Shown here piece by piece: positions 9,305 to 18,193 of a stretch of 32,961 nucleotides of DNA. Every line of letters begins with the position of its first letter. Positions within the stretch are counted from its first letter, which is position 1. This DNA comes from Brenneria bubanii (lineage in GTDB: Bacteria > Pseudomonadota > Gammaproteobacteria > Enterobacterales > Enterobacteriaceae): contig NZ_JAKMAJ010000010.1 of the NCBI RefSeq assembly GCF_022378355.1, positions 169,719 to 202,679 on the forward strand. The letters run 5' to 3'. The position numbers and the translations under genes are program-made. The notes under the pieces were generated by a model. It made no database searches and was not told where the DNA came from. It saw only the letters and a list, made by a program, of their open reading frames with translations.

Positions 9305-9916
9305 TCACTCACTGAACGCCGCGGTTTGTGAAGCAAAGAATTCCGGCACGACCTGCCGATCATTAACCAGAATACTGCGGATGCCCAGCGCCTGAGCAGC
9401 GGCGACATTAGCAGGGTTATCATCAAAAAAGACCGCCTGGTTGGCCGGAATCCCTTCATGGGTCAGCACATAGTGATAGATGCTCGCCTCAGGCTTGCGC
9501 GCCCCGATATCCTGTGAGAGATAAAGGCGATCGGCGGCGTCTTCCACCTCAGGAAATAGAACCGGCCAATGGGCGCAGTGCAGACGGTTGGTGTTGGAAA
9601 GGATTACCACCCGGTGCCCCGCTTTACGCAGTTGATGCATGATATTGATGACTTCAGGGCGAAGTTCCACAAAAATAGCCTGCCAACCTGCGGTAAACTG
9701 TTCAAAACTCAGGGAGATACTCATCTCATTGCATAAACGTTCGGCAAAGGCTTCATCACTGATTTCGCCTCGCTCATGCTGTTCAAACGTCTCCCCCATC
9801 ACAAATCGCTCTTTCAACGTGGCTAATGGCGCGCTGCTCAACTTGCTCCATACGCCCAATACACGGTTGAAATCAATATCAATGACAACATTGCCCAAAT
9901 CAAAGATATAAAGCAT
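9305..9916 (-). CDS. yihX: YihX, HAD-superfamily alpha-D-glucose-1-phosphate phosphatase
   Basis: HAD-like phosphatase; the E. coli enzyme dephosphorylates alpha-D-glucose 1-phosphate. It has 203 residues against 199. Motif I begins MLYIFDLGNVVIDID, but the first Asp pair is D-L-G-N-V as in the E. coli protein; motif II is ILSNTN, and motif IV is VFFDDNPANV. I chose the ATG at 9916, which matches the E. coli N-terminus, over the upstream ATG at 9970, which would add 18 unconserved residues. In E. coli K-12 the sulfoquinovose (yih) cluster separates typA from yihX; here typA is the direct neighbour. Confidence 0.94.
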   Translation of the reverse strand: MLYIFDLGNVVIDIDFNRVLGVWSKLSSAPLATLKERFVMGETFEQHERGEISDEAFAERLCNEMSISLSFEQFTAGWQAIFVELRPEVINIMHQLRKAGHRVVILSNTNRLHCAHWPVLFPEVEDAADRLYLSQDIGARKPEASIYHYVLTHEGIPANQAVFFDDNPANVAAAQALGIRSILVNDRQVVPEFFASQTAAFSE

Positions 9917-10009
9917 GGCATTTTCCTTCTGCTGTAAGCGTAGGAATTCAACTGTAACGGGAAATGGCAAAACAGAACAGAGGGGAGATCAAAGCGAGGC
10001 GTAACAGAT

Positions 10010-10037
10010 AAAACTCAGGGCGCCCGAAGGCGCCCTG
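10010..10037 (-). terminator. Intrinsic terminator of typA
   Basis: On the minus strand a perfect 9-base-pair stem CAGGGCGCC/GGCGCCCTG with a TTCG tetraloop is followed by AGTTTTAT. It lies just after the typA stop, so yihX is probably transcribed separately. Confidence 0.88.
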
Positions 10038-10071
10038 TCGTAAGCAAGAATAGCTGGAAAATCAGCCGTCT

Positions 10072-11886
10072 TTAACCACCGCGGTTCGCGCGCTTACGAT
10101 CATTTTCCGTCAGATGGCGTTTACGCAGACGGACAGACAGCGGCGTGACTTCCACCAGTTCGTCGTCATCAATAAACTCCAGCGCTTGTTCCAGAGACAT
10201 TTTGATTGCCGGAACCAGCGTCGTCGCTTCATCCGTACCGGAAGCACGCATGTTGGTCAGTTTCTTACCGGTCAGACAGTTTACCGTCAGATCGTTGGAA
10301 CGAGAGTGAATACCGATGATCTGGCCTTCATAAACTTCCGCGCCGTGACCCAGGAACAGTTTACCGCGATCCTGCAGGCCGAACAGCGCAAACGCGACGG
10401 CTTTACCCTGACCATTGGAAATCAGCACGCCGTTCTGACGTTGACCGATATCGCCCGGACGCACGTCATCATAATGGCTGAAAGTGGAGTACAGCAGACC
10501 GGTACCCGAGGTCATGGTCATGAATTCGGTACGGAAGCCAATCAGGCCGCGCGCCGGGATCAGGTAATCCAGACGGATACGACCCTTGCCATCCGGGACC
10601 ATGTTTTTCACATCGCCCTTACGCTCGCCCATGGCTTGCATCACGGCGCCCTGGTGCTGTTCTTCAATATCCAGCGTTACGTTTTCAAACGGTTCCTGAT
10701 TACGGCCATCGATAACGCGGTTGATAACTTTCGGACGAGATACCGCAAGTTCAAACCCTTCACGACGCATGTTTTCAATCAGCACGGACAGGTGAAGTTC
10801 ACCACGGCCAGACACGCGGAACGCGTCCGCGTCTTCCGTTTCTTCAACGCGCAGCGCAACGTTGTGGACCAGCTCTTTTCTCAGACGTTCAAGAATCTGA
10901 CGAGAGGTCACGAACTTCCCTTCTTTACCGCAGAACGGAGAAGTGTTGACGCAGAAGAACATGGTTACCGTTGGTTCATCAACCGTCAGCGCCGGCAATG
11001 CTTCAACCGCATTAGGATCGCAGATGGTATCGGAGATATTCAGCTCGCCCAGACCGGTGATGGCGATGATATCGCCCGCTTCCGCCTGCGTGCTTTCAAT
11101 ACGCTCCAGCCCCATATGACCCAGCACTTTACCGACTTTACCGTTACGGGTTTTCCCTTCGCTGTCGATAATCGTAACCTGCTGGTTCGGTTTGACCATA
11201 CCGCGTTTGATACGGCCAATCCCGATAACGCCAACATAGCTGTTGTAGTCCAACTGGGAGATCTGCATCTGCAAAGGACCGTCACGATCGACTTTCGGTG
11301 CATCAACATGTTCGACAATCGCTTCAAACAGCGGCGTCATGTCGCTTGCCATGTCGTTATGATCCAGGCCGGCGATACCGTTTAATGCGGAAGCATAAAC
11401 GATGGGGAAATCCAACTGCTCATCGGTCGCATCCAGGTTCACGAACAGGTCGAACACCTGATCGACAACCCAGTCGGGACGCGCGCCAGGACGGTCAACC
11501 TTATTGATTACCACGATCGGCTTCAGACCATTAGCAAATGCTTTTTTGGTCACGAAACGTGTCTGCGGCATCGGGCCATCCATTGCATCAACGACTAACA
11601 GCACCGAGTCAACCATCGACATTACACGCTCAACCTCACCGCCGAAGTCGGCGTGTCCAGGGGTATCCACGATGTTAATGCGGTAGTCTTTCCAGTTAAT
11701 GGCGGTATTCTTGGCGAGAATGGTTATCCCACGCTCTTTCTCCAAATCGTTGGAGTCCATTACACGTTCGGTTGCTTCAGTACGTTCTCCGAAAGTTCCG
11801 GATTGTTGCAACAACTTATCGACCAGGGTGGTTTTCCCATGGTCAACGTGCGCAATAATGGCGATGTTACGCAAATTTTCGATCAC
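10072..11886 (-). CDS. typA: TypA/BipA, ribosome-associated translational GTPase
   Basis: Translation-factor GTPase of the EF-G/LepA group that binds the ribosome and assists 50S assembly and growth at low temperature or under stress. It has 604 residues (E. coli 607). G motifs: G1 AHVDHGKTT (residues 11-19), G3 [14 protein letters not shown]4 [10 protein letters not shown]. Domains II, III and V and the BipA-specific C-terminal domain follow, ending [17 protein letters not shown]. Divergent from glnA across a 369-base regulatory region, the same arrangement as in E. coli. A UUCG-loop terminator follows. A 423-codon open frame on the opposite strand is a shadow of this gene. Confidence 0.97.
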   Translation of the reverse strand: MIENLRNIAIIAHVDHGKTTLVDKLLQQSGTFGERTEATERVMDSNDLEKERGITILAKNTAINWKDYRINIVDTPGHADFGGEVERVMSMVDSVLLVVDAMDGPMPQTRFVTKKAFANGLKPIVVINKVDRPGARPDWVVDQVFDLFVNLDATDEQLDFPIVYASALNGIAGLDHNDMASDMTPLFEAIVEHVDAPKVDRDGPLQMQISQLDYNSYVGVIGIGRIKRGMVKPNQQVTIIDSEGKTRNGKVGKVLGHMGLERIESTQAEAGDIIAITGLGELNISDTICDPNAVEALPALTVDEPTVTMFFCVNTSPFCGKEGKFVTSRQILERLRKELVHNVALRVEETEDADAFRVSGRGELHLSVLIENMRREGFELAVSRPKVINRVIDGRNQEPFENVTLDIEEQHQGAVMQAMGERKGDVKNMVPDGKGRIRLDYLIPARGLIGFRTEFMTMTSGTGLLYSTFSHYDDVRPGDIGQRQNGVLISNGQGKAVAFALFGLQDRGKLFLGHGAEVYEGQIIGIHSRSNDLTVNCLTGKKLTNMRASGTDEATTLVPAIKMSLEQALEFIDDDELVEVTPLSVRLRKRHLTENDRKRANRGG

Positions 11887-11993
11887 AGCTTTGCCTCAGG
11901 CATTTAGAAATAGCGCGCTATTGTACACGTATTAATCGAGAGACTAAACAAGATCACAAGCATCAATCATAAACAACCTGATACTGCCTACTT

Positions 11994-12009
11994 TGTGATC
12001 CCTTTCACG
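11994..12009. promoter_or_regulatory. CRP-like site upstream of glnA (glnAp1)
   Basis: TGTGATCCCTTTCACG matches TGTGA-N6-TCACA with one mismatch. Its centre is about 185 bases upstream of the inferred glnAp2 start. In E. coli glnAp1 is a CRP-dependent sigma-70 promoter roughly 115 bases upstream of p2 with its CRP site near -70, which fits this position. Confidence 0.6.
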
Positions 12010-12037
12010 GTGCAAAAACGCCACAAGCGAACATTAT

Positions 12038-12054
12038 CGCACCATATTGGTGCG
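12038..12054. promoter_or_regulatory. NtrC enhancer site 1 of glnA
   Basis: The palindrome CGCACCATATTGGTGCG matches the NtrC 17-mer (TGCACCA-N3-TGGTGCA type). Its centre is about -141 relative to the inferred glnAp2 start, almost exactly where the E. coli strong site lies. Confidence 0.85.
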
Positions 12055-12069
12055 ATCATTCACAGATAA

Positions 12070-12086
12070 AGCACCACGATGGTGCT
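12070..12086. promoter_or_regulatory. NtrC enhancer site 2 of glnA
   Basis: The palindrome AGCACCACGATGGTGCT is centred 32 bases (about three helical turns) from site 1 and about -109 from the inferred p2 start. The two sites together form the enhancer on which NtrC-P oligomerises. Confidence 0.85.
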
Positions 12087-12087
12087 G

Positions 12088-12104
12088 TAAGCTATAATGG
12101 TGCA
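12088..12104. promoter_or_regulatory. NtrC half-site (low-affinity) of glnA
   Basis: TAAGCTATAATGGTGCA keeps only the right half TGGTGCA. It is centred near -91, close to the weak NtrC site reported around -89 in E. coli glnA. Confidence 0.45.
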
Positions 12105-12160
12105 GTCGAGCTTCCGAGGGAAAGCCCCAAGTGGCAACACATAGCACTAATTTAAAAAGT

Positions 12161-12176
12161 TGGCACACTTTTAGCT
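12161..12176 (+). promoter_or_regulatory. Sigma-54 promoter glnAp2
   Basis: TGGCACACTTTTAGCT has the obligatory GG (12162-12163) and GC (12174-12175) separated by 10 bases, the -24/-12 signature of RpoN promoters. The transcript would start near 12187, about 70 bases before the glnA ATG. Confidence 0.9.
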
Positions 12177-12255
12177 TTAGTCTACTCACGGTAACAACAT
12201 CAATCCACAACGATATTCGTTCCACGACGATAAATGACAATCGGGAGAACCAAGT

Positions 12256-13665
12256 ATGTCCGCAGAACACGTTTTGACGATGCTGAACGAGCATGACGTG
12301 AAGTTCGTTGATTTACGCTTCACTGATACCAAAGGCAAAGAGCAGCACGTCACCATTCCGGCTCATCAAATTGACGATGACTTCTTCGAAGAAGGCAAAA
12401 TGTTTGATGGTTCTTCGATTGGCGGCTGGAAAGGTATTAACGAATCCGACATGGTACTGATGCCAGACGCCAGCACCGCAGTCCTTGATCCTTTCTATGA
12501 AGAAAGCACGCTGATCATCCGCTGTGACATTCTGGAACCAGGCACCATGCAGGGTTATGATCGCGACCCGCGTTCTATCTCTAAACGTGCTGAAGACTTC
12601 CTGCGTTCTTCCGGTATTGCCGACACCGTACTGTTTGGACCGGAACCTGAATTTTTCCTGTTTGACGACGTCCGTTTCGGCAGCAGCATCTCCGGCTCCC
12701 ATATCGCTATCGATGATATTGAAGGCGCCTGGAACTCCGACAAAGAGTATGAAGGCGGCAACAAAGGTCATCGTCCGGCGATTAAAGGCGGTTACTTCCC
12801 GGTTCCTCCGGTTGATTCTTCACAGGATATCCGTTCCACCATGTGTCTGACCATGGAAGAAATGGGTCTGGTGGTTGAAGCGCATCACCACGAAGTGGCG
12901 ACCGCTGGTCAGAACGAAATAGCAACCCGCTTCAACACCATGACCAAAAAAGCGGATGAAATCCAGATTTACAAATACGTTGTTCATAACGTTGCGCATG
13001 CCTTCGGCAAAACCGCCACGTTCATGCCGAAACCCATATTCGGCGATAACGGTTCCGGCATGCACTGCCATATGTCTTTGTCCAAAGACGGCACCAACCT
13101 GTTCTCCGGCGACAAATACGGCGGCCTGTCTGAAATGGCGCTGTACTACATCGGCGGCGTCATCAAACACGCCAAAGCCATCAACGCGCTGGCTAACCCG
13201 AGCACCAACTCTTACAAACGTCTGGTCCCAGGCTACGAAGCGCCGGTAATGCTGGCTTATTCCGCCCGTAACCGTTCCGCGTCTATCCGTATTCCGGTAG
13301 TGGCCAGCCCGAAAGCGCGCCGCATTGAAGTTCGCTTCCCGGATCCGGCGGCTAACCCATACCTGGCTTTCTCAGCGCTGCTGATGGCCGGCCTGGACGG
13401 CATCATCAACAAAATCCATCCTGGCGATGCAATGGATAAGAACCTGTACGACCTGCCGCCGGAAGAAGCGAGTGAAATCCCAACCGTCGCCGGCTCTCTG
13501 GAAGAAGCGCTGAATGCGTTGGATGCAGACCGTGAGTTCCTGACCCGTGGCGGCGTATTCACTAACGACACGATTGATGCTTACATTGAACTGCGTAAAG
13601 CAGAAGATGATCGCGTTCGCATGACGCCGCATCCGGTTGAGTTTGAACTGTACTACAGCGTTTAA
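12256..13665 (+). CDS. glnA: GlnA, glutamine synthetase type I
   Basis: Makes glutamine from glutamate, ammonia and ATP; a cytoplasmic dodecamer and the centre of nitrogen assimilation. Its 469 residues equal the E. coli length. It shows the GS beta-grasp and catalytic domains, with the active-site stretch [12 protein letters not shown], the ATP-site region [20 protein letters not shown] and the adenylylation loop with Tyr398 (Tyr397 in mature numbering, in NLYDLPPEE), so control by GlnE adenylylation is expected. The ribosome binding site GGGAG lies about 9 bases before the ATG. Transcription is from the sigma-54/NtrC promoter and probably a CRP-linked upstream promoter. It is followed by a long structured 3' UTR and terminator, with read-through into glnL-glnG possible. 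Confidence 0.98.
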   Translation: MSAEHVLTMLNEHDVKFVDLRFTDTKGKEQHVTIPAHQIDDDFFEEGKMFDGSSIGGWKGINESDMVLMPDASTAVLDPFYEESTLIIRCDILEPGTMQGYDRDPRSISKRAEDFLRSSGIADTVLFGPEPEFFLFDDVRFGSSISGSHIAIDDIEGAWNSDKEYEGGNKGHRPAIKGGYFPVPPVDSSQDIRSTMCLTMEEMGLVVEAHHHEVATAGQNEIATRFNTMTKKADEIQIYKYVVHNVAHAFGKTATFMPKPIFGDNGSGMHCHMSLSKDGTNLFSGDKYGGLSEMALYYIGGVIKHAKAINALANPSTNSYKRLVPGYEAPVMLAYSARNRSASIRIPVVASPKARRIEVRFPDPAANPYLAFSALLMAGLDGIINKIHPGDAMDKNLYDLPPEEASEIPTVAGSLEEALNALDADREFLTRGGVFTNDTIDAYIELRKAEDDRVRMTPHPVEFELYYSV

Positions 13666-13878
13666 TCATTACAGCGCTTAATAATACGGTAAGGCAGTAG
13701 CTCGAGCGTGCTGACGTTCAGGCTACTGTCGGAATAGTGATCGATGTTTTGTTTTTTGTGACGGACTACCCATGTTCGTCGCCCCAATAGGGGCCGTCGC
13801 GGTGCGACGTCAAAATTTTTCCTGAAAATTTTTTGTTGCCGTGGAAACTTTTCAGCCCATCTCATGATGGGCTTTTTT
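13666..13878 (+). ncRNA. glnA 3' UTR, candidate GlnZ-like sRNA
   Basis: About 210 bases after the glnA stop end in a strong terminator and contain several inverted repeats: CAGTAGC/GCTACTG (13695-13701 with 13722-13728), GCCCC-AATA-GGGGC (13781-13794), and an A/T-rich stem around 13812-13835. In E. coli and Salmonella the glnA 3' UTR is processed to the Hfq-dependent sRNA GlnZ. I infer an equivalent from position and structure. I did not recognise a conserved seed, and the 5' end of any sRNA cannot be set from sequence. Confidence 0.35.
13854..13878 (+). terminator. Intrinsic terminator after glnA
   Basis: An 8-base-pair stem AGCCCATC/GATGGGCT with a TCAT loop and a six-T tail, about 190 bases after the glnA stop. 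It separates glnA from glnL. Confidence 0.9.
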
Positions 13879-13927
13879 CTCCACAGGCTCTGATGTTGCT
13901 ACATCATATCCATCATCGACAATACTA

Positions 13928-13944
13928 TGCACTTATATGGTGCG
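13928..13944. promoter_or_regulatory. NtrC site before glnL (glnLp)
   Basis: TGCACTTATATGGTGCG matches the NtrC 17-mer well and ends 12 bases before the glnL ATG. In E. coli NtrC represses the minor glnL promoter through such a site, which keeps NtrB and NtrC levels low when nitrogen is plentiful. Confidence 0.75.
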
Positions 13945-13956
13945 GGAGTCTGCGTT

Positions 13957-15006
13957 ATGGCAACAGGCACGCTGCCCGATGCTGGGCAGATCCTAAATTC
14001 TTTAATAAACAGTATATTGTTACTGGATAACGATCTGGCTATTCATTATTCAAACCCAGCGGCACAGCAATTACTGGCTCAAAGCTCCCGTAAATTATCA
14101 GGTACGCCTCTGCCGGATTTACTGGGATATTTTTCTCTTAATATAGATTTAATGCGCGAGAGTCTCGATTCGGGGCAAGGTTTTACAGATAACGAAGTCA
14201 CCATTGTTGTAGACGGTAAAGCGCACATCATGTCGCTCACGGCCCAGCGGATGCCGGATAATTTCATTCTGCTGGAAATGGCGCCGATGGATAACCAGCG
14301 CCGTCTTAGTCAGGAGCAGCTCCAGCAAGCTCAACAGCAAGCCGCCCGCGATTTGGTCAGAGGATTGGCTCACGAAATTAAAAACCCGCTTGGTGGGTTA
14401 CGTGGCGCCGCGCAACTGCTGTCAAAAGCATTGCCGGACCCGGCATTGACCGAATATACCAAAGTGATTATCGAACAGGCGGATCGCCTGCGTAACCTGG
14501 TTGACCGTCTGCTTGGCCCGCAGCAACCCGGCCTGCACGTGACTCAAAGCATTCATCAGGTTGCAGAACGAGTGTGCCAACTGGTTTCACTGGAAAAACC
14601 AGACAACGTCACGCTGGTGAAAGATTACGATCCCAGTCTGCCGGAACTGACTCACGACCCGGATCAGATTGAACAGGTTTTGCTGAATATTACGCGTAAC
14701 GCGTTGCAGGCTTTAGGAAAGGAGGGCGGCACCATTACCTTGCGCACCCGAACTGCATTTCAGCTCACCTTGCACGGTGTTCGCTATCGCCTTGCGGCAC
14801 GTATTGATATTGAAGATGACGGTCCCGGCGTTCCGGCTCATTTACAGGATACGTTGTTTTATCCGATGGTCAGCGGATGCGAGGGAGGAACGGGCCTGGG
14901 ATTGTCGATTGCTCGCAGCCTTATCGATCAACACTCCGGTAAAATTGAATTTAACAGTTGGCCAGGCCATACCGAGTTTTCGGTTTACCTGCCCATTCGC
15001 CAGTGA
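13957..15006 (+). CDS. glnL: GlnL (NtrB), nitrogen-control sensor histidine kinase/phosphatase
   Basis: Cytoplasmic two-component sensor; it phosphorylates GlnG, or dephosphorylates it when bound by the PII protein. Its 349 residues equal the E. coli length. It has an N-terminal PAS domain (about residues 10-110), the dimerisation/H-box with His139 in [12 protein letters not shown], and an HATPase domain with the N box ([10 protein letters not shown]), DDGPGVP and [13 protein letters not shown] chose the ATG at 13957 ([10 protein letters not shown], matching E. coli MATGTQPDAG) over the upstream in-frame ATG at 13927, which lies inside the NtrC site region. glnG begins 8 bases after the stop. 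Confidence 0.97.
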   Translation: MATGTLPDAGQILNSLINSILLLDNDLAIHYSNPAAQQLLAQSSRKLSGTPLPDLLGYFSLNIDLMRESLDSGQGFTDNEVTIVVDGKAHIMSLTAQRMPDNFILLEMAPMDNQRRLSQEQLQQAQQQAARDLVRGLAHEIKNPLGGLRGAAQLLSKALPDPALTEYTKVIIEQADRLRNLVDRLLGPQQPGLHVTQSIHQVAERVCQLVSLEKPDNVTLVKDYDPSLPELTHDPDQIEQVLLNITRNALQALGKEGGTITLRTRTAFQLTLHGVRYRLAARIDIEDDGPGVPAHLQDTLFYPMVSGCEGGTGLGLSIARSLIDQHSGKIEFNSWPGHTEFSVYLPIRQ

Positions 15007-15014
15007 GGTTCACA

Positions 15015-16427
15015 ATGCAACGAGGGATAGTCTGGATTGTCGATGACGATAGCTCCATCCGTTGGGTGCTCGAACGTGCGCTCACTGGGGCGGGCTTAAC
15101 CTGCGCCACTTTCGATAACGGGAATCAGGCCTTGCACGCCCTGGCGACGCAAACGCCAGACGTGCTGTTGTCCGATATCCGGATGCCGGGAATGGACGGG
15201 CTGGCGTTATTGCAGCAAATAAAACAGCGGCATCCGATGCTGCCGGTAATCATTATGACGGCGCACTCCGATCTTGATGCCGCCGTCAGCGCTTATCAAC
15301 AGGGCGCTTTTGATTATTTACCAAAACCATTTGATATTGATGAGGCGGTCGCGTTAGTTGAACGCGCCATCAGTCACTATCTGGAACAGCAGCAACCCGT
15401 GCGTAACCAGCCGATGAATGGCCCGACAACGGACATCATCGGCGAAGCGCCGGCCATGCAGGATGTATTCCGGATCATCGGCCGTCTTTCACGCTCCTCC
15501 ATTAGCGTATTAATCAACGGCGAATCAGGTACCGGTAAAGAGCTGGTCGCTCATGCTTTACATCGCCACAGCCCACGCGCCAAGGCGCCGTTTATCGCAT
15601 TGAACATGGCGGCGATTCCAAAAGATTTAATTGAATCTGAATTGTTTGGTCATGAAAAAGGCGCGTTTACCGGCGCCAATCAAATCCGCCAGGGGCGATT
15701 TGAGCAAGCGGACGGCGGTACGCTGTTCCTCGATGAAATCGGCGACATGCCGCTGGATGTTCAGACGCGTTTATTGCGCGTACTGGCCGACGGTCAATTT
15801 TATCGGGTTGGCGGCTACGCGGCGGTGAAGGTAGACGTACGGATTATCGCCGCCACCCACCAAAACCTGGAGCTGCGGGTACAGGAAGGCAAGTTTCGTG
15901 AAGACCTCTTTCACCGTCTGAATGTTATTCGCGTCCACCTGCCGCCGCTGCGTGAACGCCGGGAAGATATTCCCCGTCTGGCGCGCTACTTTTTGCAGGC
16001 GACCGCCAAGGAGTTGGGGGTTGAACCGAAAAACCTTCATCCGGAAACGGAAACGGCGCTCACCAGGCTGCCGTGGCCGGGCAACGTGCGCCAGTTGGAG
16101 AACACCTGCCGTTGGTTGACGGTGATGGCCGCAGGCCAGGAAGTGTTGATTCAGGATTTACCGCCCGAACTCTTTGAAACAACAGCGCCTGATGCCACGG
16201 TACATATGCTGCCGGACAGCTGGGCCACCCTGCTGGCGCAGTGGGCGGACAGAGCGCTGCGTTCCGGTCATCAAAACCTGCTGGCAGAGGCTCAGCCGGA
16301 GATGGAAAGAACGCTGCTCACCACGGCGTTGCGTCATACCCAGGGCCATAAGCAGGAAGCGGCACGCTTACTGGGCTGGGGACGAAATACCCTCACGCGC
16401 AAGCTAAAAGAGCTGGGTATGGAATAA
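15015..16427 (+). CDS. glnG: GlnG (NtrC), sigma-54-dependent nitrogen response regulator
   Basis: Transcriptional activator of nitrogen-starvation genes, including glnA here. It has 470 residues (E. coli 469). The receiver domain carries the phosphoacceptor Asp54 (LLSDIRMPGMDG). The AAA+ domain has Walker A GESGTGKE, the sigma-54 contact loop GAFTGA, the Walker B region GGTLFLDEIGD, and RLNVIRVHLPPLRERREDI. A Fis-type helix-turn-helix lies at the C-terminus (KQEAARLLGWGRNTLTRKLK). I chose the ATG at 15015 because the longer frame from 14958 overlaps glnL and adds 19 unconserved residues. It is co-transcribed with glnL. Its own enhancer sites lie at 12038-12086 and 13928-13944. Confidence 0.97.
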   Translation: MQRGIVWIVDDDSSIRWVLERALTGAGLTCATFDNGNQALHALATQTPDVLLSDIRMPGMDGLALLQQIKQRHPMLPVIIMTAHSDLDAAVSAYQQGAFDYLPKPFDIDEAVALVERAISHYLEQQQPVRNQPMNGPTTDIIGEAPAMQDVFRIIGRLSRSSISVLINGESGTGKELVAHALHRHSPRAKAPFIALNMAAIPKDLIESELFGHEKGAFTGANQIRQGRFEQADGGTLFLDEIGDMPLDVQTRLLRVLADGQFYRVGGYAAVKVDVRIIAATHQNLELRVQEGKFREDLFHRLNVIRVHLPPLRERREDIPRLARYFLQATAKELGVEPKNLHPETETALTRLPWPGNVRQLENTCRWLTVMAAGQEVLIQDLPPELFETTAPDATVHMLPDSWATLLAQWADRALRSGHQNLLAEAQPEMERTLLTTALRHTQGHKQEAARLLGWGRNTLTRKLKELGME

Positions 16428-16639
16428 GCGGCGCTGAATTTTCCGTTAGCGGAAAATGAGATAAGCCGCCCCGAAAATGATAATACCGGCAGCTTTAAGG
16501 GAAAACACGGTGACGGGCTTCCGGTCTGGACGGCTCGCTCCGTGGTCATCCCGGTATTTAATCCCCGACCGAACGCGATTATCCGGAATAGAGGGGGAAA
16601 AAATACAAGCTAACGCACGACATTGTCGTTAATTTACAC

Positions 16640-16667
16640 TTTACATACCCCAAGTCAGCAGTATGAT
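16640..16667 (+). promoter_or_regulatory. Candidate sigma-70 promoter of yshB
   Basis: TTTACA (16640-16645) and TATGAT (16662-16667) have a 16-base spacer and place the start about 20 bases before the yshB ATG. The 180 bases between the glnG stop and here hold only one perfect inverted repeat, ATTTTCCG-TTAG-CGGAAAAT (16438-16457), without a T run. Confidence 0.55.
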
Positions 16668-16693
16668 CGTGTCGCTGATTCGGGAGGAGTACT

Positions 16694-16816
16694 ATGCTGG
16701 ATTCATTAATTTCCGTGGTGACGCACGGCGCTGAAATAAGCTCCGCGGCAAGCCATACGCCGCAGACGGCCGTTGCGGCGATACTATGCGCCGCGCTGAT
16801 TAACTTCTTTAGTTAA
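16694..16816 (+). CDS. yshB: YshB, small membrane protein
   Basis: A 40-residue ORF in the position where E. coli carries the 36-residue YshB, between glnG and hemN. The core SHTPQTAVAAILCAAL and the MLDSLISVV start match my recollection of the E. coli protein closely; the variable part is a short insertion after GAE. The C-terminal half (about residues 24-40) is hydrophobic and could form one membrane helix. The ribosome binding site GGAGGAGT ends 3 bases before the ATG and is strong. It has its own promoter-like sequence upstream and a perfect terminator downstream, so it is a monocistronic small gene. In Salmonella, YshB has been linked to growth inside host cells; the molecular role is unknown. 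Confidence 0.85.
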   Translation: MLDSLISVVTHGAEISSAASHTPQTAVAAILCAALINFFS

Positions 16817-16854
16817 GACGTCGAGGGTCGCTATGCCCCTCAGTTTGACTTGAT

Positions 16855-16887
16855 CATGCCCCCGGCTATGTCGGGGGCATGTTTTTT
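16855..16887 (+). terminator. Intrinsic terminator of yshB
   Basis: A perfect 10-base-pair stem CATGCCCCCG/CGGGGGCATG, a 7-base loop and six Ts. It also lies 47 bases past the end of the oppositely directed PLD gene, but without a T run on that strand. Confidence 0.93.
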
Positions 16888-16933
16888 CCGGCCATCATCG
16901 ACGTGTCGGCATCGCATCCAACACGCGACGACA

Positions 16934-18193
16934 TCATTTTTTCTCCCCTCCGGGATGCGGCACCGGGTAATCATAATCAACCCGCAGTGATTGCGCATAC
17001 TCGCTGTTCCAAAGCTGAGTGTATAAAGCATCAACGCGGCTAGTCATCACCGGGTTCTGCAACACGATCTCCAGATTGCGCGAGTTATCCAGATAACCGC
17101 CCGCCCAGTTACTGGTGCCAATCCAGGTTTTTTGCTCATCAATGGTCATCAGCTTGCTATGAATCACGCGGGCAAACGGAATAAATCCGCTGCTTGCCTC
17201 TGGCAACGTCACAACCTTAACCTCGATATTAGGCAACACCTGCAGGCTTTTCAGGTAGTCAATATTCGGCTTTTTGGTGTACCAGTTCGCCACCATCAAC
17301 TCCACATGAACCCCGCGCGCCGCCGCGCTGCGTATGGCGTTATCAATCACGGCATAATAAGGCCGCGTACGATTTGGACCATAAGAGAGCGGAACATAAT
17401 CCATGACCTGGATGCGAATGCGCGTCTTCGCCTGAGCCAGCAGGCGCGGCAGTTCTTCCTCGGAGTTGATAATACCCGGCGGCGTAAAGGCTTTCGGACT
17501 GGCGACAAGGTAGTTGTCGGCGCGGGCACTGTCGGACGAGCGCGTCTCAGCGATGGGACTGACCTGCAACCCTTGCGCCAGAGCCGCCTGGGTCTGCCAG
17601 TCTTGTTCAAAGATGGCGTATAGCTGGGCGACGACGGTCGGATCGTCGATCAATAATCCTGTTTCATGTATATGCTCCAGCGAACGCCAGTCAAAGTTCT
17701 GACTGCCGACATAAGCGCGCTTACCGTCCACCAGCATATACTTGGCATGCACAATTCCACCGCTTAATTTGCCGAAAGGGATCACGCGCAGCTCCAGATT
17801 GGGAATGGCCTTCAGCTGTTCGATGGTTTCCGGCGTTGAAAGAGCGATGCCCTTCTCCTCCAGCAGAAAACGAATACGCACGCCGCGTTCTCCCGCCTCG
17901 CGAAGATGTTGCAGCACCGCATCCAGCCTGGACCCCTTTTTATTGGCGACGTAAAACTCGCCTAACGCCACCGTATCCCGGGCGCCGGCAAAAAGCGCCG
18001 ACCACACCGCATCCGGCTGACGCAAATCGGGCGCGCCGAGCGAGGTCTCCGTCGGCGAAGTGTACACCAGCTCATAGCCGGGAATGCTAAAATCGGCAAA
18101 CGTCATTTGAGAGAAAAAGTACAAACAAAACCCGAGGCGAGTCCATGCCCGCCCACCATAAACGCGCGGGCTACGCATAGCGTTTAGCCCCAT
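16934..18193 (-). CDS. Secreted phospholipase D-superfamily protein, PLD3/PLD4-like
   Basis: A 419-residue protein with two complete HKD motifs: H149-x-K151-x4-D156, followed by VGSQNFDWRS, and H345-x-K347-x4-D352, followed by IGTSNWAGGYL. An N-terminal signal-like segment (hydrophobic residues 20-33, possible cleavage after TFA) predicts export to the periplasm or beyond. The elements around the motifs (GSxNxDWRSL, IPFARVxHxK, IGTSNWxGxY, and a W-x-S-x-Y stretch near the C-terminus) recall animal PLD3/PLD4, which are endolysosomal 5'-3' exonucleases, rather than classic bacterial phospholipase D or cardiolipin synthase. Substrate is therefore open: nucleic acid or phospholipid. Last gene of the TonB operon, overlapping the exbB stop. 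An ATG at 18178 (overlap ATGCGTAG) has a better-spaced GGGG and may be the true start. Confidence 0.85.
   Translation of the reverse strand: MGLNAMRSPRVYGGRAWTRLGFCLYFFSQMTFADFSIPGYELVYTSPTETSLGAPDLRQPDAVWSALFAGARDTVALGEFYVANKKGSRLDAVLQHLREAGERGVRIRFLLEEKGIALSTPETIEQLKAIPNLELRVIPFGKLSGGIVHAKYMLVDGKRAYVGSQNFDWRSLEHIHETGLLIDDPTVVAQLYAIFEQDWQTQAALAQGLQVSPIAETRSSDSARADNYLVASPKAFTPPGIINSEEELPRLLAQAKTRIRIQVMDYVPLSYGPNRTRPYYAVIDNAIRSAAARGVHVELMVANWYTKKPNIDYLKSLQVLPNIEVKVVTLPEASSGFIPFARVIHSKLMTIDEQKTWIGTSNWAGGYLDNSRNLEIVLQNPVMTSRVDALYTQLWNSEYAQSLRVDYDYPVPHPGGEKK

Larger units (their letters stand above)
11887..12255. promoter_or_regulatory. typA-glnA divergent intergenic control region
   Basis: A 369-base gap without a gene. 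Its glnA half holds a CRP-like site, two strong NtrC sites, one NtrC half-site and a sigma-54 promoter (listed separately). The spacing closely copies the E. coli glnAp1/glnAp2 region. The first ~100 bases next to typA should contain its promoter, but no convincing boxes were picked out there. Confidence 0.85.

Noticed and set aside
10114..11385. 423-codon open frame on the + strand
   Set aside because: It lies wholly antisense to typA, has no family resemblance, and arises from codon bias of the real gene.
16334..16549. 71-codon minus-strand ORF after glnG
   Set aside because: Overlaps the glnG 3' end, has no ribosome binding site, and shows no family features.
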